A DNA stretch of 64,000 nucleotides, taken from Sphingopyxis panaciterrulae. GTDB lineage: Bacteria > Pseudomonadota > Alphaproteobacteria > Sphingomonadales > Sphingomonadaceae. The notes below the pieces were generated by a model. That model was not told the DNA's origin, did not search any database, and saw only the letters and a program-made list of their open reading frames with translations. The DNA is taken from the NCBI RefSeq assembly GCF_014199295.1, contig NZ_JACIJH010000001.1, forward strand, positions 310,001-374,000. Reading direction: 5' to 3'. Position 1 is the first letter of the stretch. Each line of letters opens with the position of its first letter. Positions 55,263-63,913 of the stretch are shown one piece after another. A program made the position numbers and the translations under genes.

Positions 55263-55907
55263 ATGGACAGCATCGGGGGGGCACGGATCGCGGTCGATCA
55301 GATCGGCTTTGCGCCCATCGAACCGATCGAGGACCAGCTCCGCGCGCTGCGCCGCGAACGCGATGCGCTGCGCCGCGAGAATCGCGTGCTCAAGATCGCG
55401 GTCGCCGAGCTCGAGCGCGTGTCGGAGCGCGACACGCTGACCCCGCTGTTCAACCGCCGCTATTTCCTGACCGCGATCCATCAGCGCATCGCGCGCTTCG
55501 AGCGCCATGCCGAAAGCGCGGCGATCGTCTTCGCCGACCTCAACCAGCTCAAATATATCAACGACAGCTTCGGCCATGCGGCGGGCGATTTCGCGCTGCT
55601 CGAATTCGCCAACCGGCTGCTTGCCTCGATCCGCACCGGCGACGTCGCGGCGCGGATCGGCGGCGACGAGTTCGGACTGATCCTCGACCAGTCGAGCGAA
55701 GAGGGCGCGCGGGTGCAGGTCACGCGCCTGTGCGAGGTGCTGGGCGCGGCGCCGGTCGTCTATGACGGGCAGGCGATCCCCCTGTCGGCCTGCTTCGGGG
55801 TCGCGATGCTGGCGAAGGGGATGACCGAATCGGATATCCTCGCGGCGGCCGACCAGGATATGTACCGCTGCAAGCAGAAGCTCGGCACCCCGATGGGGCA
55901 TAGATGA
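55263..55907 (+). CDS. GGDEF diguanylate cyclase
   Basis: Cytosolic protein of 214 residues that should make cyclic di-GMP. An Arg/Glu-rich coiled coil (about 20-55) leads into a single GGDEF domain with the catalytic motif GGDEF at 133-137 and an inhibitory I-site RTGD at 124-127, exactly five residues before it. There is no membrane or recognised sensor domain, so the coiled coil probably controls dimerisation. The ATG at 55263 is preferred over an open frame reaching 55188. Confidence 0.92.
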   Translation: MDSIGGARIAVDQIGFAPIEPIEDQLRALRRERDALRRENRVLKIAVAELERVSERDTLTPLFNRRYFLTAIHQRIARFERHAESAAIVFADLNQLKYINDSFGHAAGDFALLEFANRLLASIRTGDVAARIGGDEFGLILDQSSEEGARVQVTRLCEVLGAAPVVYDGQAIPLSACFGVAMLAKGMTESDILAAADQDMYRCKQKLGTPMGHR

Positions 55908-55988
55908 AAGCGCCGCCCTTCGTGGGTTTCGGCTAACCGTCCGTTAACCAAAAGCGCGCATGGTCGGACCCCAGACAGGGGGTGCCGC

Positions 55989-56315
55989 ATGCCGATCAGC
56001 CATGACCCGTCCGAAGAGATACGTCACCGACTTGCCGGGCGCATCGACGCGCTCGCCGGAGCCTTGCCGCACACGGCGTTGACGCAGATCGTCCAGGGAA
56101 TCGACGAAATCCGCTGCCTTGCCCGCGACCATGGCTTCGCCGCGGTCGAGATGCTGGCCAGCCGGCTCGAATCGACCGTCGCTACCGGAGGCTACCGCGC
56201 CGCGGTTCGCACCTATCTCGACGCGATGAGCGACGCCACGGGCGCGCCGCAGGGTCCGCTGCCCACCGCGATGCAGGAGGCGTGGCTCGCGTCGGTCGCG
56301 ATGCGGCTGGGGTAG
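55989..56315 (+). CDS. Hypothetical protein, 108 residues
   Basis: Mostly alpha-helical (EEIRHRLAGRIDALAGALPHTALTQIVQGIDEIRCLARDHGFAAVEMLASRLEST), with one cysteine and no signal or membrane segment. The helical pattern resembles a small helical-bundle or four-helix phosphotransfer-like fold, but no active histidine motif is evident. It lies 81 bases after the diguanylate cyclase on the same strand and 14 bases before the UPF0016-like gene. Confidence 0.7.
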   Translation: MPISHDPSEEIRHRLAGRIDALAGALPHTALTQIVQGIDEIRCLARDHGFAAVEMLASRLESTVATGGYRAAVRTYLDAMSDATGAPQGPLPTAMQEAWLASVAMRLG

Positions 56316-56329
56316 GAAGAGCCAGCCCG

Positions 56330-56893
56330 ATGGACGCGATCATGGTGACATTGGTGGCGGTGCTGCTCGCCAATGCCGACGGGCGCAGCGGATGCTTTCT
56401 CGCGCGGCTGCTCGGCGCGCGGGCGGACCGGCGCGCGGTGGTCGCGGTCGCGCTCGGCAGCTTCGTCGTCAATGCGCTGCTCGCCGCGCTGCTCGGGGCG
56501 ATCGCCAACCGGATGATCGGGCAGGGCATCGTCGCGCTGCTCGTCGGTTTCGCGCTGGTGACCGCGGCGGCGGCGCTGCTGTGGCGCGGGCGGCTGACGC
56601 TGGCCGACGAACAGGCGGTCACGGCGCCCTTGCCGCTGCTCGCGGGGCGGATGCTGCTGGTCCAGATCGGCGACCGCAGCCATTTCCTGATCGGCGCGCT
56701 GGCGGCGACGAGCGGCGCCGGGCTGTGGGCGGCGGCGGGCGGGGCGATCGGCTGGACCCTGGCGGCGTTGCCCTTCCTCGCCTTCGGTCCCGACCTCGCG
56801 GCGCGGCCCGCGGCGCGCGTGCTGCGCTGGGCGAGCGCCGCGATCCTGCTTCTGTGGGGACTCCGCAGCGGCCTGACCGCCTTTGGGTTATAG
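56330..56893 (+). CDS. UPF0016/GDT1-like membrane protein with altered motifs
   Basis: About 187 residues with six hydrophobic helices in two halves, the layout of the GDT1/UPF0016 cation transporters (Mn2+/Ca2+ export in relatives). The family's E-x-G-D-(K/R)-(T/S) motif is altered in both repeats: the second half has QIGDRS and the first half NADGRS. The acidic cation-binding residues are therefore partly lost, so transport ability is uncertain. It starts 14 bases after the hypothetical gene. Confidence 0.65.
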   Translation: MDAIMVTLVAVLLANADGRSGCFLARLLGARADRRAVVAVALGSFVVNALLAALLGAIANRMIGQGIVALLVGFALVTAAAALLWRGRLTLADEQAVTAPLPLLAGRMLLVQIGDRSHFLIGALAATSGAGLWAAAGGAIGWTLAALPFLAFGPDLAARPAARVLRWASAAILLLWGLRSGLTAFGL

Positions 56894-57009
56894 AGGAAAT
56901 CTTGAAATCGGAACGCAGCCATCGATTTTTTCGATGAGGGCGACCAAGAGACTTCATGGGCGTTCGATCGGCATCCGGCCTATATCCGGATCGACGAAAG
57001 GAAATAGCC

Positions 57010-57477
57010 ATGCCCGAGAAGAAAAGCTCCGAGAACAAGCCCGCCGTCGCCGACGCGCTCAACGCGCTGCTCGCCGACAGCTTCGCCCTCTACCTCAAGA
57101 CCAAAAATTATCACTGGCATGTCGAGGGGCCGCGCTTTCGCGACCTGCACCTGCTGTTCGACGAACAGGCGGCGCAGATATTGGCGACGATCGACCCGAT
57201 CGCCGAACGGGTGCGCAAGATCGGCGCGCCGACGCTGCGTTCGATCGGCGACATCGGCCGGCACCAGTCGATCAAGGACGACGACAAGGCCGGCGTCGGC
57301 GCCGATGCGATGATCGCCAACCTCGCCGCCGACAATGAAGCGCTGCTCGCGCAGCTCAAGGAGACGAAGGACGCCGCCGAAGCCGCGGGCGACATCGCGA
57401 CGAGCGGCCTCGTCGACGGCTGGGCCGACGATACGGAGAAGCGGATCTGGTTCCTGAAGGCGACGCTGGGCGGTTGA
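57010..57477 (+). CDS. dps: Dps family DNA-binding/ferritin-like protein
   Basis: 155 residues, mini-ferritin subunit; the dodecamer oxidises and stores iron and shields DNA in stress. The intersubunit ferroxidase residues are visible in KNYHWHVEGPRFRDLHLLFDEQ (His35, His47, Asp51, Glu or Gln near 52-53). A short Lys-containing N-terminal tail could contact DNA. The ATG at 57010 follows AAAGGA by 7 bases; the open frame further upstream is not part of the protein. Confidence 0.95.
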   Translation: MPEKKSSENKPAVADALNALLADSFALYLKTKNYHWHVEGPRFRDLHLLFDEQAAQILATIDPIAERVRKIGAPTLRSIGDIGRHQSIKDDDKAGVGADAMIANLAADNEALLAQLKETKDAAEAAGDIATSGLVDGWADDTEKRIWFLKATLGG

Positions 57478-57510
57478 CGGTCCCGGCGGACGCGCTCGCG
57501 CAACGAAAAA

Positions 57511-57542
57511 GGGCGGCCCCGCGAGGCCGCCCTTTTTCTTTT
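57511..57542. terminator. Bidirectional terminator between dps and the cold-shock gene
   Basis: GGGCGGCC (57511-57518) pairs with GGCCGCCC (57525-57532) around CCGCGA. It is flanked by a run of A on one side and TTTTTCTTTT on the other, serving both convergent genes. Confidence 0.9.
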
Positions 57543-57558
57543 CCGGTTCGCGCGCCGC

Positions 57559-58314
57559 TTATTCGCTGGCGGGCTGGAGGTTGACGGCGGCGAACTTGCC
57601 GCGATCGTCCACTTCGATGTCGAAGGAGAGGCGGTCGCCTTCTTCGAGGCCGGCGAGGCCGGCGCGCTGCACCGCAGTGACGTGGACGAAGGCGTCGGCC
57701 TGCCCGTCGTCGCGGGCGATGAAGCCGAAGCCCTTGGTCGTGTTGAAGAATTTGACCGTGCCCGAGGTGCGCTCGCCGGTCAGTTGGCGCCGGCCGCGCG
57801 CGCCGCCGGGGCGCTCGCCGCGATCGTCGCGCCGCGGCGCGAATTCCTCGATCGGCATCGGCTCGCCCTCGATCTTGAGGTCGATCGCCGACACCTTGCC
57901 GTTGCGCTCGACGAGGGTGAAGCCGAGCGGCTGACCCGAAGCGAGCCCCTGCAGCCCGGCCTGTTCGACCGCGCTGATGTGGACGAACACGTCTTCGCCG
58001 CCATCGTCGCGCGCGACGAAGCCGAAGCCCTTCGACGGGTTGAAGAATTTCACCGTGCCCTGGCCCTCGCCGACGACCTGCGCCGGCATGCCGCCACCGC
58101 GCCCGCCGCCGAAGCCGCCGCCACGGTCGCCGCCGCCGAAGCCGCCGCGATCACCGCCACCGAATCCGCCCCTGTCGCGGTCGCCGAATCCGCCGCGCGG
58201 TGGGCCGCCGAAGCTGTCGCCGCCGTAGGGGGCGGGTTCGAAGCTGTCGAAATTGCCGAAATCATCGCGCTTGCCGCGCCCGCGATGGCCACGGCGATCC
58301 TTGTTGAAACTCAT
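57559..58314 (-). CDS. Double cold-shock-domain protein with RGG-rich N-terminus
   Basis: 251 residues. The N-terminus (about 1-75) is an Arg/Gly/Asp/Phe low-complexity region with repeated DRGGFGGG units. Two cold-shock domains follow: the first with GTVKFFNPSKGFGFVARDDGGEDVFVHISAV and the second with GTVKFFNTTKGFGFIARDDGQADAFVHVTAV, each holding RNP1 and RNP2. A basic linker (RRDDRGERPGGARGRRQ) separates them. Two-domain Csp proteins are typical of alphaproteobacteria. The long RGG tail is unusual and should add non-specific RNA binding. Confidence 0.93.
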   Translation of the reverse strand: MSFNKDRRGHRGRGKRDDFGNFDSFEPAPYGGDSFGGPPRGGFGDRDRGGFGGGDRGGFGGGDRGGGFGGGRGGGMPAQVVGEGQGTVKFFNPSKGFGFVARDDGGEDVFVHISAVEQAGLQGLASGQPLGFTLVERNGKVSAIDLKIEGEPMPIEEFAPRRDDRGERPGGARGRRQLTGERTSGTVKFFNTTKGFGFIARDDGQADAFVHVTAVQRAGLAGLEEGDRLSFDIEVDDRGKFAAVNLQPASE

Positions 58315-58563
58315 TGCTTAGTCGTCGCTTTCGGTTCGTCCACGCCCTATTGAACCGGCTCCTTGCGCCGGACGGGGACGCAGTTCACCATGGGCACAGA
58401 CTCGCCCCGTGCCACCAAGGGCGCAATACATAACCTATCCCCGGCTTTTCTGCGAACAGAAAATTCAAGGATGCTGTGGCGCTTTTGCCACGCTTTGGCT
58501 TGCTGCGGGCGCCCGCGAAAACCAGTCATTGAGCGGCCGGGCCGCTTCGCCTAAGGCACGCTG

Positions 58564-59181
58564 ATGACCGTCCATTTCCACGAAGAAGACCTGCCCGAAG
58601 GCGTGCTGGCCCCGGGTCCGGTCGCCATCGACACCGAGACCATGGGGCTGAACCCGCTGCGCGACCGGCTGTGCCTGGTCCAGATCAGCGACGGCGGCGG
58701 CGACGAGCATCTCGTCCGCTTCGGTCCCGGCAGCGCCTATGACGCGCCGGTGCTCAAGGCGATCCTGACCGACCCCGCGCGGCTCAAGCTGTTCCATTTC
58801 GCGCGCTTCGACATCGCCGCGCTCCAGCACGCGCTCGGCGTCGTCACCGCGCCGGTCTATTGCACCAAGATCGCCTCGAAGCTGGTGCGCACCTATACCG
58901 ACCGGCACGGGCTGAAGGAACTGGTGCGCGAATTGCTGGGGCAGGAGGTGTCGAAGCAGCAGCAGTCGAGCGACTGGGGCGCCGCGGTGCTGAGCGACGC
59001 GCAGCGCGACTATGCCGCGAGCGACGTGCGCTATCTGCACGCGATGAAGGCGGTGCTCGACGCCCGTCTGGCGCGCGAGGGGCGCACGGGGCTGGCCCAG
59101 GCCTGTTTCGATTTCCTGCCGACACGCGCGGCGCTCGACCTCGCGGGCTGGCCCGAGGTCGATATCTTCGCGCATAGCTGA
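58564..59181 (+). CDS. Short ribonuclease D (DEDDy 3'-5' exonuclease)
   Basis: 205 residues, exonuclease domain only; the HRDC domains of E. coli RNase D (about 375 residues) are absent, as in other alphaproteobacterial short forms. The active-site residues are Asp23 and Glu25 (AIDTET), Asp83 (HFARFDIAAL), Tyr150 and Asp154 (YAASDVRYL). Role: 3' trimming of structured RNA. The stop overlaps the lptC start (TGATG), so the pair is coupled. Confidence 0.93.
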   Translation: MTVHFHEEDLPEGVLAPGPVAIDTETMGLNPLRDRLCLVQISDGGGDEHLVRFGPGSAYDAPVLKAILTDPARLKLFHFARFDIAALQHALGVVTAPVYCTKIASKLVRTYTDRHGLKELVRELLGQEVSKQQQSSDWGAAVLSDAQRDYAASDVRYLHAMKAVLDARLAREGRTGLAQACFDFLPTRAALDLAGWPEVDIFAHS

Positions 59182-59819
59182 TGTCCGAACGCGCCGACCT
59201 CGACCGCACGATGCGCCAGCTATGGGCGGCCAGCGGGTCGCGCCACGACCGCGTCGTGCGCCTTCTGCGCGTCGGGCTGCCGCTGGTGATCGGGGTCATC
59301 GCCGCGGTGCTGATCTTCTCTCCCTTTACCCAGCGCTCCGAGATCAGCTTTCTGCTCGCCAAGGACAAGGTCGAGGTGGCGAAGGAGCGGATGCGGGTGA
59401 CGCGCGCCGAATATCGCGGCCAGGACACGAAAGGCCGGCCCTTCGCGCTGGTCGCGGGCAGCGCGGTGCAGCAGTCGAGCGCCGAGCCGATCGTGCGGAT
59501 GACCGACCTGTCGGGTGCGATCAGCCTGACCGACGGCCCGGCGACGATCGCCGCCGAACATGCGCAATATAATATGGACAGCGAGACGGTCACGGTGCCC
59601 GGCACGGTGCTGGTCAAGGGGGCCGACGGGTACAGCATCGATGCGCAGGGGGTTGCGGTCGACCTGAAGACGCGCAGCCTGACCGGCGACGGGGGAGTCG
59701 CGGGGACATTGAACATCGGCCGCTTTTCGGCCAACGCGCTCTATGCCGATCTCGACGAGCGGATCGTGCGCCTGTCGGGCAATGCGCGGCTGCGGATCAA
59801 CCAGGGAGTCCTCCGATGA
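59181..59819 (+). CDS. lptC: LPS export protein LptC
   Basis: 212 residues: a cytosolic N-terminus, one inner-membrane helix (VGLPLVIGVIAAVLIFSPF) and a periplasmic beta-jellyroll that hands lipopolysaccharide from LptBFG to LptA. The sequence fits the DUF1239/LptC family (EISFLLAKDKVEVAKERMRVTRAEYRGQD, then AEHAQYNMDSETVTVPGTVLVKGADGY). Start and stop overlap RNase D and lptA by one and four bases. Confidence 0.88.
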   Translation: MSERADLDRTMRQLWAASGSRHDRVVRLLRVGLPLVIGVIAAVLIFSPFTQRSEISFLLAKDKVEVAKERMRVTRAEYRGQDTKGRPFALVAGSAVQQSSAEPIVRMTDLSGAISLTDGPATIAAEHAQYNMDSETVTVPGTVLVKGADGYSIDAQGVAVDLKTRSLTGDGGVAGTLNIGRFSANALYADLDERIVRLSGNARLRINQGVLR

Positions 59820-60400
59820 ATCGCCCCCTCCTGTTCGGCTGGCGCAGCCTGGCGCTCGCGGGCGCGAGCTTCGCGCTGACCAGCGTCGCGATCCTGTCGG
59901 CCGGCGGCGGCGCCCCGGCGCAGGCGCAGGCGCTCGCGAATCACGACAGCAGCGCACCGGTCGACATGGCGGCCGACCGCATCGAGGTGCAGGATCGCGC
60001 CGACCGCGTCATCGTGTCGGGCGATGTCCGGGTGACGCAGGCGGGAATGACCCTGACCGCGCAGCGCATGACCATCGCCTATACCCGCGCCGGCGGCACC
60101 GACATCAACCGGCTCGACGCCTCGGGCGGGGTCACGGTGACCAAGGGCAATGAAGTCGCAAAGGGCAATGTCGCCATTTACGACCTCAATCGGCGGCTGA
60201 TCACCATGGTCGGCAATGTCGAACTGCGTCAGGGCGCGAATCGCCTGTCGGGCGGGCGGATGCTGATCGACCTCAATTCGGGGCGAGCGACCGTCGACGG
60301 CCGCGGCGCCGCGCGCGGACCCGACGGCAATGTCGTGCCGGGCGGAACCAGTGGCCGGGTGACCGGCACCTTCACCGTGCCGAAGCGAACGACGCAGTAA
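59816..60400 (+). CDS. lptA: LPS transport protein LptA
   Basis: 194 residues with a signal peptide ending in APAQAQA. The periplasmic part is an OstA-like beta-jellyroll (VDMAADRIEVQDRADRVIVSGDVRVTQAGMTLTAQRMTIAY ... GGVTVTKGNEVAKGNVAIYDLNRRLITMVGNVELRQGANRLSGGRMLIDL) that forms the bridge carrying lipopolysaccharide to the outer membrane. LptB commonly follows, but here the next large gene is an Atm1-type exporter, so lptB must be elsewhere. Confidence 0.92.
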   Translation: MNRPLLFGWRSLALAGASFALTSVAILSAGGGAPAQAQALANHDSSAPVDMAADRIEVQDRADRVIVSGDVRVTQAGMTLTAQRMTIAYTRAGGTDINRLDASGGVTVTKGNEVAKGNVAIYDLNRRLITMVGNVELRQGANRLSGGRMLIDLNSGRATVDGRGAARGPDGNVVPGGTSGRVTGTFTVPKRTTQ

Positions 60401-60506
60401 CCCTGTTCCTTCACGAACCGGCAGGCATGGCCGGCGAAGGTCGGCGCGAGGGGGCAGGCCATCCGCGGCGCCGGGGGCGACGCCGCGCAAGCAAGGTTCG
60501 CTGCCC

Positions 60507-60662
60507 ATGCGCTTCTCGCCCTTCGTGCCGCCGCACCGCCCGCTGTTCGGACGGCGGCAGGACCGTCCCGCCGAAGACCCTGCCGTGCCGCGGCCCGACC
60601 CCGAGGACCGGCGGCTGATCGACCGTATTCTGCGGCACGCGGGTCCGCGCGGGAGGCGATGA
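60507..60662 (+). CDS. Possible small basic protein, 51 residues
   Basis: A short frame (MRFSPFVPPHRPLFGRRQDRP ... RRLIDRILRHAGPRGRR) lies in the 358-base gap between lptA and the ABC exporter. AAGG lies about 10 bases before the ATG. It is rich in Arg and Pro, as random high-GC frames also are, so it may not be real. Nothing else was identified in 60401-60758. Confidence 0.3.
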   Translation: MRFSPFVPPHRPLFGRRQDRPAEDPAVPRPDPEDRRLIDRILRHAGPRGRR

Positions 60663-60758
60663 GAGACGGAAGCGGGCGCCCAATACGGCGCCATTGCGAT
60701 CCGCCCTCCGGCCATCACGGCTTGGCGTTTGCGCGCCGCATCCCTACATGCTGGCCGC

Positions 60759-62573
60759 ATGCCGCCCGACACGTCCACTTCCGCCGATGCGGCACGCGAA
60801 CCGCCCGTTCTGGCGACGCTGAAGCGTTTCCTGCCCTATCTGTGGCCGGCGGGGCATACCGAGCACAAGGTTCGCATCGTCCTCGCCGCGCTGATCGTGC
60901 TCGCGTCGAAGGGCGTGCAGCTTTCGATGGGTTTCCTCTATGGCGCCGCGATCGACCGCATGGCGCCGGGCATGGAAGAAGGGGTCGCGCTCGCGATCGG
61001 GCTGGTGATCGCCTATGCCGGCGCGCGCTTTGCCGGGGTATTGTTCGATAACCTGCGCAACGTGGTGTTCGAACGCGTCGGGCAGGACGCGACGCGCGAG
61101 CTGGCGATCGCGACCTTCACCCATCTGCACGCGCTGAGCCTGCGCTTTCACCTCGCGCGCCGGACGGGCGAGGTGACCAAGGTGATCGAGCGCGGGACCA
61201 AGAGCATCGACACGATGCTCTATTTCCTGCTGTTCAACATCGCGCCGACGCTGGTCGAACTGGTCGCGGTGCTGGTGATCTTCTGGAGCAAGTTCAGCCT
61301 GGGGCTCGCGGGGGCGACCGCGCTGATGGTCGTCGTCTATATCGCCTTCACCCGCAAGGTGACCGACTGGCGCAACGCGCTGCGCACGCGGATGAACGAC
61401 CTCGACACGCTGACCGTCGGGCGCAGCGTCGACAGCCTGCTCAATTACGAGACGGTCAAATATTTCGGCGCCGAGGAGCGCGAGGCGGCGCGCTATCGCG
61501 ACGTCGCCGACCAATATGCGCGCGCCGCGGTCAAGAGCGAGAACAGCCTCGCCTGGCTCAACATCGGGCAGAGCCTGATCACCAACGCCGCGATGGCGGG
61601 GGCGATGGCCTATACGGTGTGGGGCTGGTCGCAGGGCATCTACAAGGTCGGCGACGTGGTGCTGGTGAACACGCTGCTCGCGCAGCTCTTTCGCCCGCTC
61701 GACATGCTCGGCATGGTCTATCGCATGATCCGCCAGGGGCTGATCGACATGGAGGCGATGTTCCGCCTGATCGATACCCCGCCCGAGATTCGCGACGCAG
61801 ATGATGCCGGGCCGCTGATCGTGACCGGCGGCGCGGTGACGTTCGAGAATGTCGTCTTCGGCTACGAACCTGACCGGACGATATTGAACGGCGTCAGCTT
61901 CGCGGTCGGCGCGGGCGAGACGCTGGCGATCGTCGGGCCGTCGGGGGCGGGCAAGTCGACGATCGCGCGATTGCTCTTTCGCTTCTATGACCCGCAGGGC
62001 GGGCGCGTGACGATCGACGGGCAGGACATCAAGGCGGTGACCCAGAAGAGCTTGCGCGCCGAGATCGGTATCGTTCCGCAGGACACGGTGCTGTTCAACG
62101 ATTCGATCGGCTACAACATCGCCTATGGCCGTGCCGATGCGAGCGCGGAGGAGATTGCGGCGGCGGCCGAGGGCGCGGCGATCGACGGTTTCATCGCGCT
62201 GCTGCCGCAGGGGTATGAGACCGAGGTCGGCGAGCGCGGGCTCAAGCTGTCGGGCGGCGAGAAGCAGCGTGTCGCGATCGCGCGAACGCTGCTGAAAAAC
62301 CCGCCGATCCTGATCCTCGACGAAGCGACGAGCGCGCTCGACAGCCGCACCGAGGCGGCGATCCAGGCGACGCTCGACCGCATCGCCGAGCGGCGCACGA
62401 CGCTGGTCATCGCGCACCGCCTGTCGACGGTGGTGAACGCCGACCGCATCATCGTGCTGGAAAAGGGCCGCGTCGCCGAGACGGGGACGCACGAGCAACT
62501 TCTGGCAATGCGCGGACTCTATGCCGACATGTGGGCGCGGCAGCAGGCGGAGAAGGAAGAGGGGACGGTTTAG
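60759..62573 (+). CDS. ABC exporter, Atm1/HMT1 type
   Basis: Inner-membrane fused permease-ATPase of about 604 residues. Six helices occupy the first 320 residues. The motif NYETVKYFGAEEREAARY is diagnostic of Atm1/ABCB7 relatives, which export glutathione-linked sulphur or metal compounds. The ATPase has Walker A GPSGAGKST, signature LSGGEKQR, Walker B ILILDEATSALD and the switch His in IAHRLSTV. The ATG at 60759 is preferred over an in-frame TTG at 60729. Glutathione- or metal-linked stress relief is the likely role. Confidence 0.93.
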   Translation: MPPDTSTSADAAREPPVLATLKRFLPYLWPAGHTEHKVRIVLAALIVLASKGVQLSMGFLYGAAIDRMAPGMEEGVALAIGLVIAYAGARFAGVLFDNLRNVVFERVGQDATRELAIATFTHLHALSLRFHLARRTGEVTKVIERGTKSIDTMLYFLLFNIAPTLVELVAVLVIFWSKFSLGLAGATALMVVVYIAFTRKVTDWRNALRTRMNDLDTLTVGRSVDSLLNYETVKYFGAEEREAARYRDVADQYARAAVKSENSLAWLNIGQSLITNAAMAGAMAYTVWGWSQGIYKVGDVVLVNTLLAQLFRPLDMLGMVYRMIRQGLIDMEAMFRLIDTPPEIRDADDAGPLIVTGGAVTFENVVFGYEPDRTILNGVSFAVGAGETLAIVGPSGAGKSTIARLLFRFYDPQGGRVTIDGQDIKAVTQKSLRAEIGIVPQDTVLFNDSIGYNIAYGRADASAEEIAAAAEGAAIDGFIALLPQGYETEVGERGLKLSGGEKQRVAIARTLLKNPPILILDEATSALDSRTEAAIQATLDRIAERRTTLVIAHRLSTVVNADRIIVLEKGRVAETGTHEQLLAMRGLYADMWARQQAEKEEGTV

Positions 62574-62628
62574 AGGGGAAGGTGGCCGGTTGCGACCGCG
62601 TAGACGATGATCGGCGCATTATAACGTT

Positions 62629-62705
62629 GTCATTCCCGCGAAGGCGGGAATCCAGAGCGTGCGCCGGCTGACCCCACACTGGATTCCCGCCTTCGCGGGA
62701 ATGAC
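62629..62705. repeat. REPIN-like inverted repeat, family A
   Basis: Perfect 26-base arms at 62629-62654 and 62680-62705, with the same arm sequence as the copy at 47881 inside ileS. It lies between the convergent ABC exporter and phytase genes. Confidence 0.92.
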
Positions 62706-62747
62706 GAAGGTGGGGTATGGCCGCTCCCCACCCCAAAGCTGTCGTTC

Positions 62748-63791
62748 TCAGTTTCGATTCGCGCCCACGCCCAGCGCCCGCAGAATATCCCCCAGCGGCA
62801 CCAGCTTGAAATTCTGCGGTGCCTTTTCGTCCGTAGCGTCCCGGTTCTTGCCGTCCTGCGCCGCGAATAGTCCGCCGGGCCACGCCTCGCCGAAATCGCC
62901 AGCGTGAAGCGCGATACCGTCGGTGTCCTCGGTACCGTCGATCGCGCCGCCGCGGATGCGGAAGCCGCCAGCATAGGCGCCGTCCGGCAGGCGGAAGACG
63001 GCGAAGCTGTCGTCGTCCTGGCTCGCGGCGAAGAGCATGCCGCCGGCCCTGCCGCGCGGCAGGATCGCGAGGCCCTCGACATCGTCGTGGAGGTGGACGC
63101 CGTCGACCGCGGCGAAGCGCTGCGGCGTCATTGCGCGCGCGGGGTCGGTGGCGATGCGCCAGATCGCGACCTTGTCCTCGGCCACGTAAAGGGTGCCGGT
63201 GCGGTCGTCGGCGACGCAGCCCTCGGCGCGGCTGCCGAGGTCGTGGCGGCGTAGCACCTTGCCGGTCGGTACGGCGCCCGACAGGTCGAGCGCGATCTGT
63301 TCGACCACCCCTTCCTCATAGACCATGAAGGCATCGATGCCGCCGGCACGGCGGTGGAGGCAGAGGCCGTAGGCCTCACCCGCAGGCGGATCGACGCTGC
63401 CGATCTCGACGAGGCGCGGGGCTTTCGGGTCGAGGCGGAAGAGGCGGAGGCGCGGGTGGTCATGGTCGCTGCGATCCGATGCGGCGACGAGCGTCGCCTT
63501 TTCGCCCGCGATCGTCACGTCGGGGCGCAGGTCGACATTGTTGAGGTCGCCGAACGGCTGGAAGGCGAGCAGGCGGCCCGCGAGGTCGTGGATCGCGATC
63601 CCGGCCTTCTTGTCGGTCGAGAGGATCAGGCTTTTCGCCGGGTCCTGCGGGTTGCGCCAGATCGCGGGGTCGTCGGCGCGGTCGCCCTTGCTCGCGGTCG
63701 CGGGCGTGGTTTCGACGCGCGCCGGGACTTCGGGACGCGGCGGCGGCTCGGCGGCGGCGAACAGCGCGGCGAGAAGCAGGGGATGCGGCAT
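62748..63791 (-). CDS. Beta-propeller phytase (3-phytase)
   Basis: 347 residues with a short signal peptide (MPHPLLLAALFAAAE). The six-bladed beta-propeller phytase pattern is present: DDPAIWRNPQDPAKSLILSTDKKAGI, GDLNNVDLRPD, AYGLCLHRRAGGIDAFMVYEEG, EGCVADDRTGTLYVAEDKVAIWR, HDDVEGLAI and EDTDGIALH. The acidic residues in these motifs bind calcium and phosphate. Expected role: release of phosphate from phytate in the periplasm or outside. No phosphate-regulatory box was recognised upstream. Confidence 0.92.
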   Translation of the reverse strand: MPHPLLLAALFAAAEPPPRPEVPARVETTPATASKGDRADDPAIWRNPQDPAKSLILSTDKKAGIAIHDLAGRLLAFQPFGDLNNVDLRPDVTIAGEKATLVAASDRSDHDHPRLRLFRLDPKAPRLVEIGSVDPPAGEAYGLCLHRRAGGIDAFMVYEEGVVEQIALDLSGAVPTGKVLRRHDLGSRAEGCVADDRTGTLYVAEDKVAIWRIATDPARAMTPQRFAAVDGVHLHDDVEGLAILPRGRAGGMLFAASQDDDSFAVFRLPDGAYAGGFRIRGGAIDGTEDTDGIALHAGDFGEAWPGGLFAAQDGKNRDATDEKAPQNFKLVPLGDILRALGVGANRN

Positions 63792-63913
63792 GGGCAGCCT
63801 CCATCATGACAGGGGTAACGGGCCGCAGCCGCGCCGGGTTCCTGATTCGGGCAATCGCAACAAAATCACTTGAGTTGCTTGACCGCGCGTCCCCGCGCCT
63901 TTTACGCTGCCCT

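Noticed and set aside
60401..60758. lptB or a sigma-54-type gene expected after lptA
   Set aside because: No ATPase or other family motif is present in this gap; only a doubtful 51-codon frame.
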